Origin: Solimonas sp036405815
GTDB taxonomy: Bacteria > Pseudomonadota > Gammaproteobacteria > Nevskiales > Nevskiaceae
Reading direction: 5' to 3'
Assembly (NCBI GenBank): GCA_036405815.1
Contig: DASWWX010000011.1
Span: 41,427 to 105,426, forward strand
DNA: 64,000 nt
The notes under the pieces were generated by a model. That model made no database searches, was not told where the DNA came from, and saw nothing but the letters and a program-made list of their open reading frames with translations. Position numbers and translations under genes: made by a program. This document shows, piece by piece, positions 1 through 9,200 of the stretch; the first letter of the stretch is position 1; the number at the start of each line of letters is the position of its first letter.

Positions 1-1159
1 GCTGAACGTGGACGGCGGCAACGCGCGCGAGATCCGGCTCTACTTCCAGGGGCCCGACCTGGATGCGCTGATGAAGGCTGCGTCGGTGGCGATGACGGAA
101 ATCCCCAAGGCGATCCCGAACACCTTTCCGCAACCGCAGCCGGCGCTGGAACTGAACCAGCCCGAGATCCTGCTGCGGCCGGACGAGTGGCGCATCTCGC
201 GCGCAGGACTGGATCGCAACAGCGTCGCCGGCGCGCTGCGCGCGTTCACCGGCGGCCTGTGGGCGGGCGAGTACTTCGACGGCAACGAGCGTCTCGACAT
301 CATCATCAAGGCGCGCGACTGGAAGACGCCGGAAGCCCTCGCCGAGCTGCCGCTGATGACGCCGGGCGCCGGCGTGCAGACCGTCGGCGATCTGGCCGCG
401 GTCGAACTCACGGTCGGCCCCTCGCGACTGCTGCGCGTCAACGGCCGGCGCACGGTGGCGGTGGCGTTCGAGCCGCCGGAAACGATGTCGCTGGACGAGG
501 CGATCGAGTTGCTGCGCGCGCGCGTCGAACCCGTGGTGCGCGCGGCGATGCCGGGCGGCATGCAGATGGCCTACGCCGGCTCGGCCAACGAACTGCACGA
601 AGCCCTGGTGGCGATGGCCAAGAACTTCCTGCTGGCGCTGCTGATCCTGTTCGCGCTGATGGCGGCGCTGTTCCGTTCGGTCTGGGACAGCTTCCTGGTG
701 ATGCTGGTGCTGCCGGTCTCCACCGCCGGCGGGATCGCCGCATTGAACGTGCTCGGCTGGTTCGGCTTCCAGGCACTGGACCTGCTGACGATGATCGGCT
801 TCATCATCCTGCTGGGCCTCGTCGTCAACGCCGCGATCCTGCTCGTCGACCAGACGCGCGCGCGCGAACGTGCCGGCGTGGCGCGCGACGACGCGGTGCG
901 TCAGGCGCTGGAGACGCGCGCGCGGCCGATCGTGCTGTCCACGCTCGCTGCGGTGCTGGGGATGCTGCCGCTGATCGTGATGCCGGGCCTCGGCGCCGAG
1001 ATCTACCGCGGCCTGGCCGCCGTGGTGTCGGGCGGCATGATCGTCGGCACCGCGTTCACGTGGTTCCTGATGCCCGCCTTGCTGCGTCTCGGCAAGCAAC
1101 GCGTGCCCACACCGGCGCACGATGCCGCGCCGCCACCCGATGTCCTGTCCGTCAAGTGA
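1..1159 (+). CDS. RND efflux pump permease, C-terminal part (start outside window)
   Basis: C-terminal part (about 385 residues) of a resistance-nodulation-division inner-membrane pump of the HAE1/AcrB type, which uses the proton gradient to expel substrates with a periplasmic adaptor and an outer-membrane channel. The reading frame is open to base 2, so the true start lies upstream. The first ~200 visible residues are the second periplasmic porter region; about five membrane segments follow, including the family-typical ARPIVLSTLAAVLGMLPL near visible residue 305. The protein ends in a short Ala/Pro-rich tail. The adaptor gene begins 23 bp downstream, so permease and adaptor are probably one transcript, with the less common permease-first order. 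Substrate cannot be told from the sequence. Confidence 0.93.
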   Translation, partial: LNVDGGNAREIRLYFQGPDLDALMKAASVAMTEIPKAIPNTFPQPQPALELNQPEILLRPDEWRISRAGLDRNSVAGALRAFTGGLWAGEYFDGNERLDIIIKARDWKTPEALAELPLMTPGAGVQTVGDLAAVELTVGPSRLLRVNGRRTVAVAFEPPETMSLDEAIELLRARVEPVVRAAMPGGMQMAYAGSANELHEALVAMAKNFLLALLILFALMAALFRSVWDSFLVMLVLPVSTAGGIAALNVLGWFGFQALDLLTMIGFIILLGLVVNAAILLVDQTRARERAGVARDDAVRQALETRARPIVLSTLAAVLGMLPLIVMPGLGAEIYRGLAAVVSGGMIVGTAFTWFLMPALLRLGKQRVPTPAHDAAPPPDVLSVK

Positions 1160-1182
1160 CGACGCGGTCCGGAGTTCCACGC

Positions 1183-2220
1183 ATGCGTAGATCCTTCGTT
1201 TCATTCCTTCTGCTGGCCTGCGTGCTGCCGGCCAGCGCACAGCCGCCTCCGGCAGCGGTCGAGGTCACCGCTGCCGAGCTACGACGGCTGGCACCGACGG
1301 TGACCGCCACCGGGCAGGTGCAGAGCCGCTCCGGTGCCGCCATCGCCGCTGCGGTCGCCGGGCGCCTGCAGTGGGTCGCCGAGCCCGGCACGCGCGTCGA
1401 CAAGAACGCGGTGCTCGCACGCATGGACGTCGACGAGCTGCGCCTGCAACGCCTGGAGCAGGCGGCGCGTGTCACGCGCGGGCAGGTATCGCTGAAGCAA
1501 GCCGAGCGCGAGCTGGAGCGCCTGCGGGCCTCCGGCAACGCGGTCAGCCGCTATCAACTCGACCAGGCCGAGAACGCGCGCGATCTGGCCTCGGCCGATC
1601 TCGACATCGCGCGCGCGGCGCTGCGTCAGACCGACGAGCGCTTGTCGCGCACGGAAGTCCGCGCGCCGTTCGCTGGCGTGGTGTCCGAGCGCCTGCGCCG
1701 CGAAGGCGAGGAAATCAATCGCGGCGAGGTCATCGCGCGCCTGCACGACACCGAGCACCTGGAGATCCGCCTGTTCCTGCCGCTGCGCCACGTGCGCGCG
1801 ATCCAGCCGGGCAGCCGCGTGGTGGTGCGCGCCGACGGCCGCGAGCGCAGCGGCCAGGTGCGCGCGATCGTGCCGGTCGGCGATGCGCGGTCGCAGTCGT
1901 TCGAAACGCTGATCGACGCGCCGGAACTCCCGACGCTGGCCGTGGGTCACACGGTGCGCGTCGAGTTGCCGCTCGACGCCGCTCGCCAGGCGCTGGCGGT
2001 GCCGCGTGACGCGGTCGTGATCCGCGCCGAGGGCGCCGCTGTCTACCGCATCAAGGACGGCAAGCTCGCCGAGCGCATCCCGGTCAAGACCGGTGTCGCC
2101 GACGGCGAGTGGATCGCGGTGGAAGGCGCGCTGTCGGAGGCCGATCCGGTCGTGGTACGCGGCGCCGAAACCCTGCACCATGGCGATCCCGTCACGGTCA
2201 TCGGAGTACGGAAGGTATGA
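1183..2220 (+). CDS. RND efflux periplasmic adaptor (membrane fusion protein, HlyD/AcrA family)
   Basis: 345-residue adaptor that bridges the upstream RND permease and an outer-membrane channel. A signal peptide occupies residues 1-20 (cleavage after PASA). The rest follows the family plan: a split lipoyl/barrel-sandwich domain (GRLQWVAEPGTRVDKNAVLA and RAPFAGVVSERLRREGEEI), a short alpha-hairpin rich in Leu/Arg/Glu between them, then beta-barrel and membrane-proximal domains. The start ATG was chosen because it gives a clean signal peptide just after the permease stop; the longer open frame upstream lies over the permease gene. The stop overlaps the next gene's start in ATGA, suggesting translational coupling. 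Confidence 0.92.
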   Translation: MRRSFVSFLLLACVLPASAQPPPAAVEVTAAELRRLAPTVTATGQVQSRSGAAIAAAVAGRLQWVAEPGTRVDKNAVLARMDVDELRLQRLEQAARVTRGQVSLKQAERELERLRASGNAVSRYQLDQAENARDLASADLDIARAALRQTDERLSRTEVRAPFAGVVSERLRREGEEINRGEVIARLHDTEHLEIRLFLPLRHVRAIQPGSRVVVRADGRERSGQVRAIVPVGDARSQSFETLIDAPELPTLAVGHTVRVELPLDAARQALAVPRDAVVIRAEGAAVYRIKDGKLAERIPVKTGVADGEWIAVEGALSEADPVVVRGAETLHHGDPVTVIGVRKV

Positions 2221-2948
2221 ACACAAAGATTCGTCGCGGCCTGCTGGCCGTTTTGCTGGCTGCCCCGCTGCTGGCCGCGCCGCTGGCGCAGGCCGAGGAA
2301 TCGCCGCGCCTGATCGCGGTCACCGGTCAGGGCGAGGTCTCGGTCAAGCCGGACCGCGCGCGCCTGAATCTGGCTGCCGACGCGATGAACGCCGATCTGA
2401 AGGCCGCGGAAGCCGAGGTCAACAAGATCGTGCGCGCCTACCTGGTCGAGGCCAAGACGCTCGGCACCAAGGAGGAGCACATTTCCACCGCCGGCATCAG
2501 CATCAATCCCGAGTACGTCTGGGACGAGAAAGCGCGTCGCCAGCAGCTGGTCGGCTATCGCGCGCGTCGCGACATCAACGTCGTCATCGAGAATCTCGAC
2601 AAGGTCGGCGACTACATCCTGCGCGCCACCAAGGTCGGCGTGAACCACGTCTCCGCACCGGCGCTGGAATCCAGCAAGAGCGGCGCGCTGATCGAACAGG
2701 CCCTGGTCAATGCGGCCAACGACGCGCGCACCAAGGCCAAGCTGCTGGCCGAGACGCTGGGCATGAAGCTCGGCGCGGTACGCACGCTGCGCGTCAACGA
2801 TTACGCGCCGCCGCCGATGCCGATGAAGGTCATGGCAATGCGCGCCGAAGCCGCCGACATGGGCGGCAACCAGGAGATGGGCTTTGCCGCCGGCGAGATC
2901 AAGTACAGCGCCAGTGCCGTGATCGAGTTCGACCTGATCAAGCCCTGA
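2217..2948 (+). CDS. SIMPL-domain (DUF541) periplasmic protein
   Basis: 243-residue exported protein of the SIMPL/DUF541 family, similar to E. coli YggE. A signal peptide ends near residue 26 (AQA). The mature part shows the family's ITVTGQGEV-like opening (RLIAVTGQGEVSVKPDRA), alternating helices and strands, and the end ASAVIEFDLIKP. The start overlaps the adaptor stop by four bases, making it the third gene of the efflux operon. Family members are linked to envelope or oxidative stress, but the biochemical role is unknown. A GC-rich hairpin follows about 60 bp downstream. Confidence 0.88.
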   Translation: MNTKIRRGLLAVLLAAPLLAAPLAQAEESPRLIAVTGQGEVSVKPDRARLNLAADAMNADLKAAEAEVNKIVRAYLVEAKTLGTKEEHISTAGISINPEYVWDEKARRQQLVGYRARRDINVVIENLDKVGDYILRATKVGVNHVSAPALESSKSGALIEQALVNAANDARTKAKLLAETLGMKLGAVRTLRVNDYAPPPMPMKVMAMRAEAADMGGNQEMGFAAGEIKYSASAVIEFDLIKP

Positions 2949-3009
2949 TTGCCGCCGCGATGCCGCGACGGCCACGCCCGGCATCGCGTCCGTCCAACTT
3001 TCGAACCGG

Positions 3010-3035
3010 GCGCCCCGGCTCCCTCGCCGGGGCGC
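3010..3035 (+). terminator. GC-rich hairpin after the efflux operon
   Basis: A perfect 10-bp inverted repeat (GCGCCCCGGC / GCCGGGGCGC) with a 6-base loop lies between the SIMPL gene and purE. Only a weak T-containing tail follows, so it may be a weak intrinsic terminator or a 3' stabilising hairpin. Confidence 0.45.
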
Positions 3036-3123
3036 TTCGCCCGAGAATCCCGCCCGGGTGCGCGCGCCGCGGGCTGGTGCGATAATCCGTCGCTTCCCGC
3101 CTGAGCCAGGCCTTGCGAGGCCC

Positions 3124-3663
3124 GTGAACGTGGCCAAGAAGCTCCGCCGTACCGAGACCGCCAAGACGACACCCGTCGTCGGCATCATCATGGGTTCCCG
3201 TTCCGACTGGGAGACCATGGCGCACGCCGCGCGCATGCTCGAATCCCTGAAGGTCCCGTACGAGGCGCGTGTGGTCTCCGCACACCGCACGCCCGATCTG
3301 CTGTTCGAGTACGCCGAAGCGGCGCGCGATCGCGGGCTCAAGGTCATCATCGCCGGTGCCGGCGGCGCCGCGCACCTGCCGGGCATGTGCGCGGCCAAGA
3401 CCTCGGTGCCGGTGCTGGGCGTACCGGTGCAGTCCAAAGCGTTGAGCGGCAAGGACTCGCTGCTGTCGATCGTGCAGATGCCGGCCGGCATTCCGGTCGG
3501 CACATTGGCGATCGGCAATGCCGGCGCCACCAATGCCGCGCTGCTGGCCGCCGCGATCCTCGCAAATGACGATGCCGCGCTGCGCCGGCGCCTCGATGCG
3601 TTCCGTGACGAACAGACCGCCAAGGTCCTCAACGACGCGCCACTGAAACTGTCCGACCTATGA
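3124..3663 (+). CDS. purE: N5-carboxyaminoimidazole ribonucleotide mutase
   Basis: Class I PurE, which converts N5-CAIR to CAIR in de novo purine synthesis using the product of the adjacent purK. About 179 residues. Visible motifs are the phosphate-binding GIIMGSRSDW loop, SAHRTPDLL, and GAGGAAHLPGM with the conserved histidine. The start is uncertain: GTG at 3124 or GTG at 3130 (a GAGG lies at 3117-3120, better spaced for 3130). The ATG at 3189 would cut the MGSRSDW loop and is unlikely. The stop overlaps the purK start by four bases. Confidence 0.95.
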   Translation: MNVAKKLRRTETAKTTPVVGIIMGSRSDWETMAHAARMLESLKVPYEARVVSAHRTPDLLFEYAEAARDRGLKVIIAGAGGAAHLPGMCAAKTSVPVLGVPVQSKALSGKDSLLSIVQMPAGIPVGTLAIGNAGATNAALLAAAILANDDAALRRRLDAFRDEQTAKVLNDAPLKLSDL

Positions 3664-4751
3664 AGATCGGCATTCTCGGTGCCGGCCAGCTAGGACGCAT
3701 GCTGGCCCTGGCGGGTTATCCCCTCGATTTCGATTTCGTGTTCCTCGATCCGGCGCCTGAGGCCTGTGCCGCACCGCTGGGCCAGCACATCCACGCCGAC
3801 TACGACGACGAGCGCGCGCTCGCCGAATTCTGTGTGGCGGTGGATGTCGCCACCTACGAGTTCGAGAACGTGCCGGCGAAGACCGCCGAGTTCGTCGCCG
3901 GACGTATCCCGCTGCTGCCGGCGCCGGTGGCGCTGACCGTCGGGCAGGATCGCTTGTCGGAGAAGCAGCTGTTCGATCAGCTCAAGATTCCGGTGCCGCG
4001 CTACATGCCGGTGGCCACGCGCGAGGCGCTGGAGCTGGCGGTACGCAACATCGGCCTGCCGGCGGTGCTGAAGACGCGGCGCCTGGGCTACGACGGCAAG
4101 GGTCAGGCCGTGCTGCGCCAGATCGAAGATCTGGACGCCGCTTGGGCCAAGCTCGGCGGCCAGCCGCTGATTCTCGAAGCCTTCGTCGCCTTCCAGCGCG
4201 AGATCTCGTGCCTGGCCGTGCGCGGCAAGCAGGGCGAGCTCGCGTTCTATCCCGTGGTCGAGAACGTGCATCGCGACGGCATCCTGCGCACGGCCACACC
4301 GCAGCGCGATGATCCGCTGCAGTCGGAGGCCGAGGAGTACGCCCGGCGCATCATCGAGCACCTGGGCTATGTCGGCGTGCTCGCTTTCGAGTTCTTCGTC
4401 GCCGACGGCCGGCTCTATGCCAACGAGATCGCGCCGCGCGTGCACAATTCGGGGCACTGGAGCATCGAGGGCGCGGTCTGCTCGCAGTTCGAGAATCATC
4501 TGCGCGCCGTCGCCGGACTGCCGCTGGGCGACACCGCGATCCGCGGTTATCCGGTGATGGTCAATTTCATCGGCGATGCGCCGAAGAACGTCGATCTCGC
4601 GCAGATTCCCGGCGTGCACATCCATCACTACGGCAAGACGCCGAAGCCGCAGCGCAAGGTTGGTCACGCCACGGTGACCGCGGCCTCGCCGCAGGAACGC
4701 GATGCGCGGCTGGCCCAGCTCAACGCCCTGGTGGCTGCCGTCGAATCCTGA
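3660..4751 (+). CDS. purK: N5-carboxyaminoimidazole ribonucleotide synthase
   Basis: 363-residue ATP-grasp enzyme that carboxylates AIR with ATP and bicarbonate to form N5-CAIR, the substrate of PurE. The N-terminal GILGAGQLGRMLALAGYPL is the family signature. The ATP-grasp core includes VLKTRRLGYDGKGQAV and the metal-binding NEIAPRVHNSGHWSIEGA region. Length is typical. The start codon is embedded in the purE stop (ATGA), so the two are co-translated. Confidence 0.97.
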   Translation: MKIGILGAGQLGRMLALAGYPLDFDFVFLDPAPEACAAPLGQHIHADYDDERALAEFCVAVDVATYEFENVPAKTAEFVAGRIPLLPAPVALTVGQDRLSEKQLFDQLKIPVPRYMPVATREALELAVRNIGLPAVLKTRRLGYDGKGQAVLRQIEDLDAAWAKLGGQPLILEAFVAFQREISCLAVRGKQGELAFYPVVENVHRDGILRTATPQRDDPLQSEAEEYARRIIEHLGYVGVLAFEFFVADGRLYANEIAPRVHNSGHWSIEGAVCSQFENHLRAVAGLPLGDTAIRGYPVMVNFIGDAPKNVDLAQIPGVHIHHYGKTPKPQRKVGHATVTAASPQERDARLAQLNALVAAVES

Positions 4752-4770
4752 GCGCGGCGCCTAGCGGCGT

Positions 4771-5715
4771 CTATTCACCGAACGGGCGCAGCTCGCCGCC
4801 ATAGGCGATCGCAAGGCACTGTCCGCCGACATTCACTGCGGCTGACGCCGACATCGTGCTGACCAGAATCTCGATGCCCTGCGCCGCCGCCGCCTGCGCC
4901 AACGCGGCATAGCCGGGCAGGGTGGGAACGCGTGCAGCGTCGCCGCCGTAGCTGATGCCGATGTGGCGCGTGTCGATGCCGCGCTCGATCTGCAGCGTGA
5001 CGTGCTGGAACACGCGCTCGACCGCGCGCTCGTAGCCGCGAATCTTGGCGAGCGGCTGCGTCTCGCCGCGATAACAGAGCAGCACCGGCTTGATGTCCAG
5101 CGCCGAGCCGATCGCGTAGGTCATCAGGCCCACGCTCTTGTCGCCCCGCTTCATGCCGCGCGTGCGCACGTAGTGCAGGTCGCCCGGCACCATATAGCCG
5201 CAGATGTGCTCGCGCAGTTCGTCGAGACGTTTACGGATGTCGTTCGGATGCGCGCCGGCAGCCGCCATCTTCGCGGCCTCGGCCACCAGCACACCGGTGC
5301 CGCAGAACATTGTCTTGGAGTCCACCACACGCAACGCGAATGGACCGTCGACGCCGGCCTGGGCACGCGTGGCCTTGTAGTCGTTGAGAATCGCGAACGA
5401 GGCCTTGGTGGCATTCTCGAAGATCGCGCTGCGGCCAGCCATTACCGTGATGCAGAACACGTAGTCGTAATCGAGCACGAAGCGCTCGAGAAAGCGCGCG
5501 CGGATCTGTTCGGCGGAGAACGGCGAGCTTTTCGCATCCAGCCCCTTGTCCGCGAGCTGCTCGGCGTAGAAGCGCAGCGTCGCCGCCGGATCGCGCACGT
5601 CCTCCAGCGTCTCCTCGCCCAGGTGCAAGGTGACCGGCAGGATGTCGATCCCGTGTCTGGCGTAGAACTCCGGCGGCAGATCGCAGCTGGCGTCTGCCAC
5701 GATGCCGATCCGCAT
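4771..5715 (-). CDS. DegV family protein
   Basis: 314-residue DegV-like protein; characterised members bind fatty acids, and FakB proteins present them to a kinase. The start MRIGIVADASCDLPPEFY has the family's opening strand with the xDSxCDL-like loop. AKSSPFSAEQI corresponds to the lipid-head-binding TSQPS region, and DSKTMFCGTG to the usual DS..xSxGxG stretch. The longer open frame upstream is antisense to the SDR gene and is rejected. Faces purK tail to tail (19-bp gap). No FakA-like kinase is nearby, so its role here is unknown. Confidence 0.82.
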   Translation of the reverse strand: MRIGIVADASCDLPPEFYARHGIDILPVTLHLGEETLEDVRDPAATLRFYAEQLADKGLDAKSSPFSAEQIRARFLERFVLDYDYVFCITVMAGRSAIFENATKASFAILNDYKATRAQAGVDGPFALRVVDSKTMFCGTGVLVAEAAKMAAAGAHPNDIRKRLDELREHICGYMVPGDLHYVRTRGMKRGDKSVGLMTYAIGSALDIKPVLLCYRGETQPLAKIRGYERAVERVFQHVTLQIERGIDTRHIGISYGGDAARVPTLPGYAALAQAAAAQGIEILVSTMSASAAVNVGGQCLAIAYGGELRPFGE

Positions 5716-5797
5716 GGGGCCCCCGGCTCCTCGTGATGCCCGCATTATGCCCACAGCGCACGGTCGCGCACGACCGCACGCGCGTCCGGCCAACGAA

Positions 5798-6625
5798 TCA
5801 GAGACGGTCGAGCTTGAAGCGGCGCGACAGCAGACGGTCACGCAGACGTAGCGGCAGGCGCGCCAGCAACGGCAGCGCCGTGCTACCGTGGCCGATGCGC
5901 AGCAGGCCGGGACGGCGCGGGCGCAGCACGCCGTCGGCGAGTTCGCGGGCAAAGGCTTCCGCGGACGTCGACTGCTGTTGCGACGCGTTGGCGCGCGCTG
6001 CGATCGCATCTGCGATAGCCGCATAACGCGAGCCCGCCGTCTCGCGTACCGCGGCGCTGCGGCTGGCGGTGGCGCCGAAGTCGGAACGGATCGCGCCCGG
6101 TTGCACGGTGACGACATCGATCCCGAACGGCCGCAGCTCCAGGCGCAGCGCGTCGGACAGAGCATGCACCGCGGCCTTGGATGCGCAGTACGCGCCGGAG
6201 AAGGGCGTGGTCAGCACACCGGAGACACTGCCGATGTTGACGACTGCCGCACCAGGCCGGCGCAGCCGCGGAAACAGCGCCTGCGTCACCGCCAGCAGGC
6301 CGATGACGTTGGTCTCGAACTGGCGGCGGGTATCGTCGATCGAGATGTCGAGCAGCGGGCCCATCAGGCCGAAGCCCGCGTTGTTGATCAGCAGATCGAG
6401 CTGCAGCGGTTCATCGGCCAGCTGTTGCGCCAGCGCGGCGATGCTGTGCATATCATCGACATCGAGTGCGGCCGTACGTACCCCCTGCGCCGCGAGTTCG
6501 GCAAGCGTCTCGGGGCGGCGCGCGGTGGCGATCACGCGGTGACCGCGGCGCTGGAATTCCAGCGCCAGCGCACGGCCGATGCCGCTGGAGCAGCCGCTGA
6601 TCAGGATCGTCTGCGCGGTGCTCAC
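5798..6625 (-). CDS. short-chain dehydrogenase/reductase
   Basis: 275-residue classical SDR oxidoreductase. The cofactor-binding GCSSGIG is at residues 11-17, NNAG at 81-84, catalytic Ser at 133 or 135, and YxxxK at Tyr146/Lys150. The Arg-containing ATARRPE after the second strand suggests NADP(H) preference. The arginine-rich C-terminus (RLRDRLLSRRFKLDRL) could associate with membrane. Lies 13 bp after gyrB on the same strand, so it may receive read-through from the dnaA-gyrB transcript. Substrate unknown. Confidence 0.85.
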   Translation of the reverse strand: MSTAQTILISGCSSGIGRALALEFQRRGHRVIATARRPETLAELAAQGVRTAALDVDDMHSIAALAQQLADEPLQLDLLINNAGFGLMGPLLDISIDDTRRQFETNVIGLLAVTQALFPRLRRPGAAVVNIGSVSGVLTTPFSGAYCASKAAVHALSDALRLELRPFGIDVVTVQPGAIRSDFGATASRSAAVRETAGSRYAAIADAIAARANASQQQSTSAEAFARELADGVLRPRRPGLLRIGHGSTALPLLARLPLRLRDRLLSRRFKLDRL

Positions 6626-6638
6626 AGCGATGCCGACC

Positions 6639-9128
6639 TCACAGATCGAGATTGCCGACCAGCAGCGCGTTCTTCTCGATGAATTCGCGACGCGGTTCGA
6701 CCTGCTCGCCCATCAGCGTCGTGAAGATCTGATCCGCGGCCACGGCGTCCTCGACATCGACCTTCACCAGGCGGCGGTTCTTCGGGTCGAGCGTGGTTTC
6801 GCGCAGCTGCTCAGGATTCATCTCGCCCAGGCCCTTGTAGCGCTGGATGTGCAGGCCGCGGCGTGCCTCGCCCAGCAACCAGGCATAGGCATCGTCGAAC
6901 CCGTCGACGGCCGCGCTGCGTTCGCCACGCCGCACCTCGACCGCGCCGATCGGCTGGCAACGCTGACGCAGCGCAGCGATGCGCTGGTATTCGGGACCAG
7001 CAAAGAAGTCGCTGTTGAAACTGAAGGATTGCGTGTTGCCGTGGATCAGGCGCGTGACGCGCACCGACGGCCCTTCGCTGCCCCACTGCGCCGCCACGCT
7101 GAAACCGCCGCGCAACCCTTCGCCGTTGAGCGCCTGCGCATAGCGCGTCGCCCACTCGCCCAGCGCGGCCTCGTCGGCCGGCACCGGCGACGACCGCGCC
7201 AGCTGATTCAGCACATGCAGGTCGTAGCGTCGTGCGATGCGTTCGATCAGATCCTCGACGGCGGCGTACTCGCGGACCAGCGCGCCCAGCACGTCGGCAG
7301 CCAGCGGCGGGCGACCATCGGCCGGGCTCAGGCTGGCGCCGTCCAGCGCCGCGCCGATCAGCCAGGTATCGAGTTCACCGTCGTCCTTGACGTAGGTTTC
7401 GTGCTTGCCGCTCTTGAGCTTGTACAGCGGCGGCTGCGCGATGTAGACATGACCGCGCTCGATCAGCGTGTACATGTGCCGGTAGAAGAACGTCAGCAGC
7501 AGCGTGCGGATGTGCGCGCCGTCGACGTCCGCGTCGGTCATAATGATGATGCGGTGGTAGCGCAGCTTTTCCGGCTTGAATTCGTCCTTGCCGATCCCAC
7601 AGCCCAGGGCCGTGATGAGCGTCGCAACTTCTTGACTTGAAAGCATTTTTTCAAGTCTGGCGCGCTCGACATTGAGGATCTTGCCCTTCAGCGGCAGGAT
7701 CGCCTGGAACTGGCGGTCACGGCCCTGCTTGGCGCTGCCGCCGGCCGAATCACCCTCGACCAGGAACAGTTCGGACTTGGCCGGATCCTTCTCCTGACAA
7801 TCCGCGAGCTTGCCCGGCAGACCGATGCCGTCCATGACACCCTTGCGGCGCGTCATCTCGCGCGCCTTGCGCGCGGCTTCGCGCGCGGCGGCAGCCTCGA
7901 CGATCTTGCCGCAGATGGTCTTGGCCTCGTTCGGCCGTTCCAGCAGAAACTCGGCGAGCTTGTCGGCCACCACTTCCTCGACCGCCGGTCGGGCTTCCGA
8001 GGACACCAGCTTCATCTTGGTCTGCGAGGCGAACTTCGGGTCCGGCATCTTCACCGACAGCACGCAGGCCAGGCCCTCGCGCATGTCGTCGCCGCTGATG
8101 TCGACCTTGGCCCGCTTCGCAAACTCGTTCTCTTCGATGTGCTTATTGATGACGCGTGTCATCGCCGCGCGCAGGCCGGTCAGATGGGTGCCGCCATCGG
8201 ACTGCGGGATGTTGTTGGTGAAGCACAGTACCTGCTCGGCATAGGAGTCGTTCCACTGCATCGAGACTTCCACGGTCACCTGCACCGGCGCGCCGGTGCT
8301 GCCCTGGACCATGGCCGAGCTGGTGGCGTGGAACACGCTCGGGTGCAGCGTCGTCTTGGCCTTGTTGATGTACTCGACGAAACCGCGCACGCCGCCGGCG
8401 AACGCGAAATCCTCCTCCTTGCCGTTGCGCTCGTCGATCAGGCGGATGCGCACGCCGTTGTTGAGGAACGACAGCTCGCGCAGGCGCTTGGCCAACACCT
8501 CGTAGTGGTACTCGACCTTGCCGAAGATCTCCTCGTCGGCGAGGAAGTGCACCTCGGTCCCGCGCTTGTCGGTCTCGCCCTGGATTTTCAGCGGCGAGAC
8601 TTCGACGCCGTTCTGCATCTCCAGCACGCGGTTGACCGGCACGCCCCGATTGAACTCCAGGAAATGCTTCTGGCCGTCGCGGCGGATCGTGAGCTTCAGC
8701 CACTTGCTCAGCGCGTTGACGCAGGACACCCCGACGCCGTGCAGGCCGCCCGAGACCTTGTAACTGTTCTGGTTGAACTTGCCGCCCGCGTGCAGCACGC
8801 ACATCACGATCTCGGCGGCCGAACGCTTGGGTTCATGCTTGTCGTCGAACTTGATGCCGACCGGGATGCCGCGGCCGTTGTCGGTGACCGAGATCGAGTT
8901 GTCGGCGTGGATCGTGACGACGATATCGTCGCAGTGCCCGGCCAGGGCTTCGTCGATCGCGTTATCGACAACCTCGAACACCATGTGATGCAGGCCGGTG
9001 CCGTCCGAGGTATCGCCGATATACATGCCCGGACGCTTGCGGACCGCTTCCAGACCTTCGAGCTGCTGGATGCTGGATTCGTCGTAAGCCGCCGGCTGCG
9101 GCGCTGCTGGGGACGCGCTCATATTCAT
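6639..9128 (-). CDS. gyrB: DNA gyrase subunit B
   Basis: 829-residue ATPase/TOPRIM subunit of the A2B2 gyrase that introduces negative supercoils. GHKL ATPase motifs are visible (EVVDNAIDEA, DNGRGIPVGI, GGLHGVGVS), as are TOPRIM motifs EGDSAGGSAKQ (near residue 458) and DADVDGAHIRTLLLTFFYR, and the C-terminal QRYKGLGEMNPEQL. The length fits the long proteobacterial form with an insert of about 170 residues between the TOPRIM parts. Starts MNMSASP; an ATG two codons later is also possible. Last gene of the canonical dnaA-dnaN-recF-gyrB order. Confidence 0.99.
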   Translation of the reverse strand: MNMSASPAAPQPAAYDESSIQQLEGLEAVRKRPGMYIGDTSDGTGLHHMVFEVVDNAIDEALAGHCDDIVVTIHADNSISVTDNGRGIPVGIKFDDKHEPKRSAAEIVMCVLHAGGKFNQNSYKVSGGLHGVGVSCVNALSKWLKLTIRRDGQKHFLEFNRGVPVNRVLEMQNGVEVSPLKIQGETDKRGTEVHFLADEEIFGKVEYHYEVLAKRLRELSFLNNGVRIRLIDERNGKEEDFAFAGGVRGFVEYINKAKTTLHPSVFHATSSAMVQGSTGAPVQVTVEVSMQWNDSYAEQVLCFTNNIPQSDGGTHLTGLRAAMTRVINKHIEENEFAKRAKVDISGDDMREGLACVLSVKMPDPKFASQTKMKLVSSEARPAVEEVVADKLAEFLLERPNEAKTICGKIVEAAAAREAARKAREMTRRKGVMDGIGLPGKLADCQEKDPAKSELFLVEGDSAGGSAKQGRDRQFQAILPLKGKILNVERARLEKMLSSQEVATLITALGCGIGKDEFKPEKLRYHRIIIMTDADVDGAHIRTLLLTFFYRHMYTLIERGHVYIAQPPLYKLKSGKHETYVKDDGELDTWLIGAALDGASLSPADGRPPLAADVLGALVREYAAVEDLIERIARRYDLHVLNQLARSSPVPADEAALGEWATRYAQALNGEGLRGGFSVAAQWGSEGPSVRVTRLIHGNTQSFSFNSDFFAGPEYQRIAALRQRCQPIGAVEVRRGERSAAVDGFDDAYAWLLGEARRGLHIQRYKGLGEMNPEQLRETTLDPKNRRLVKVDVEDAVAADQIFTTLMGEQVEPRREFIEKNALLVGNLDL

Positions 9129-9200
9129 GGCCTTTTGGGAACAGGTAATTCTAACACCGACGAGGGTTTGGACGGACTGCGCGCATGGGCCGGCAACGAC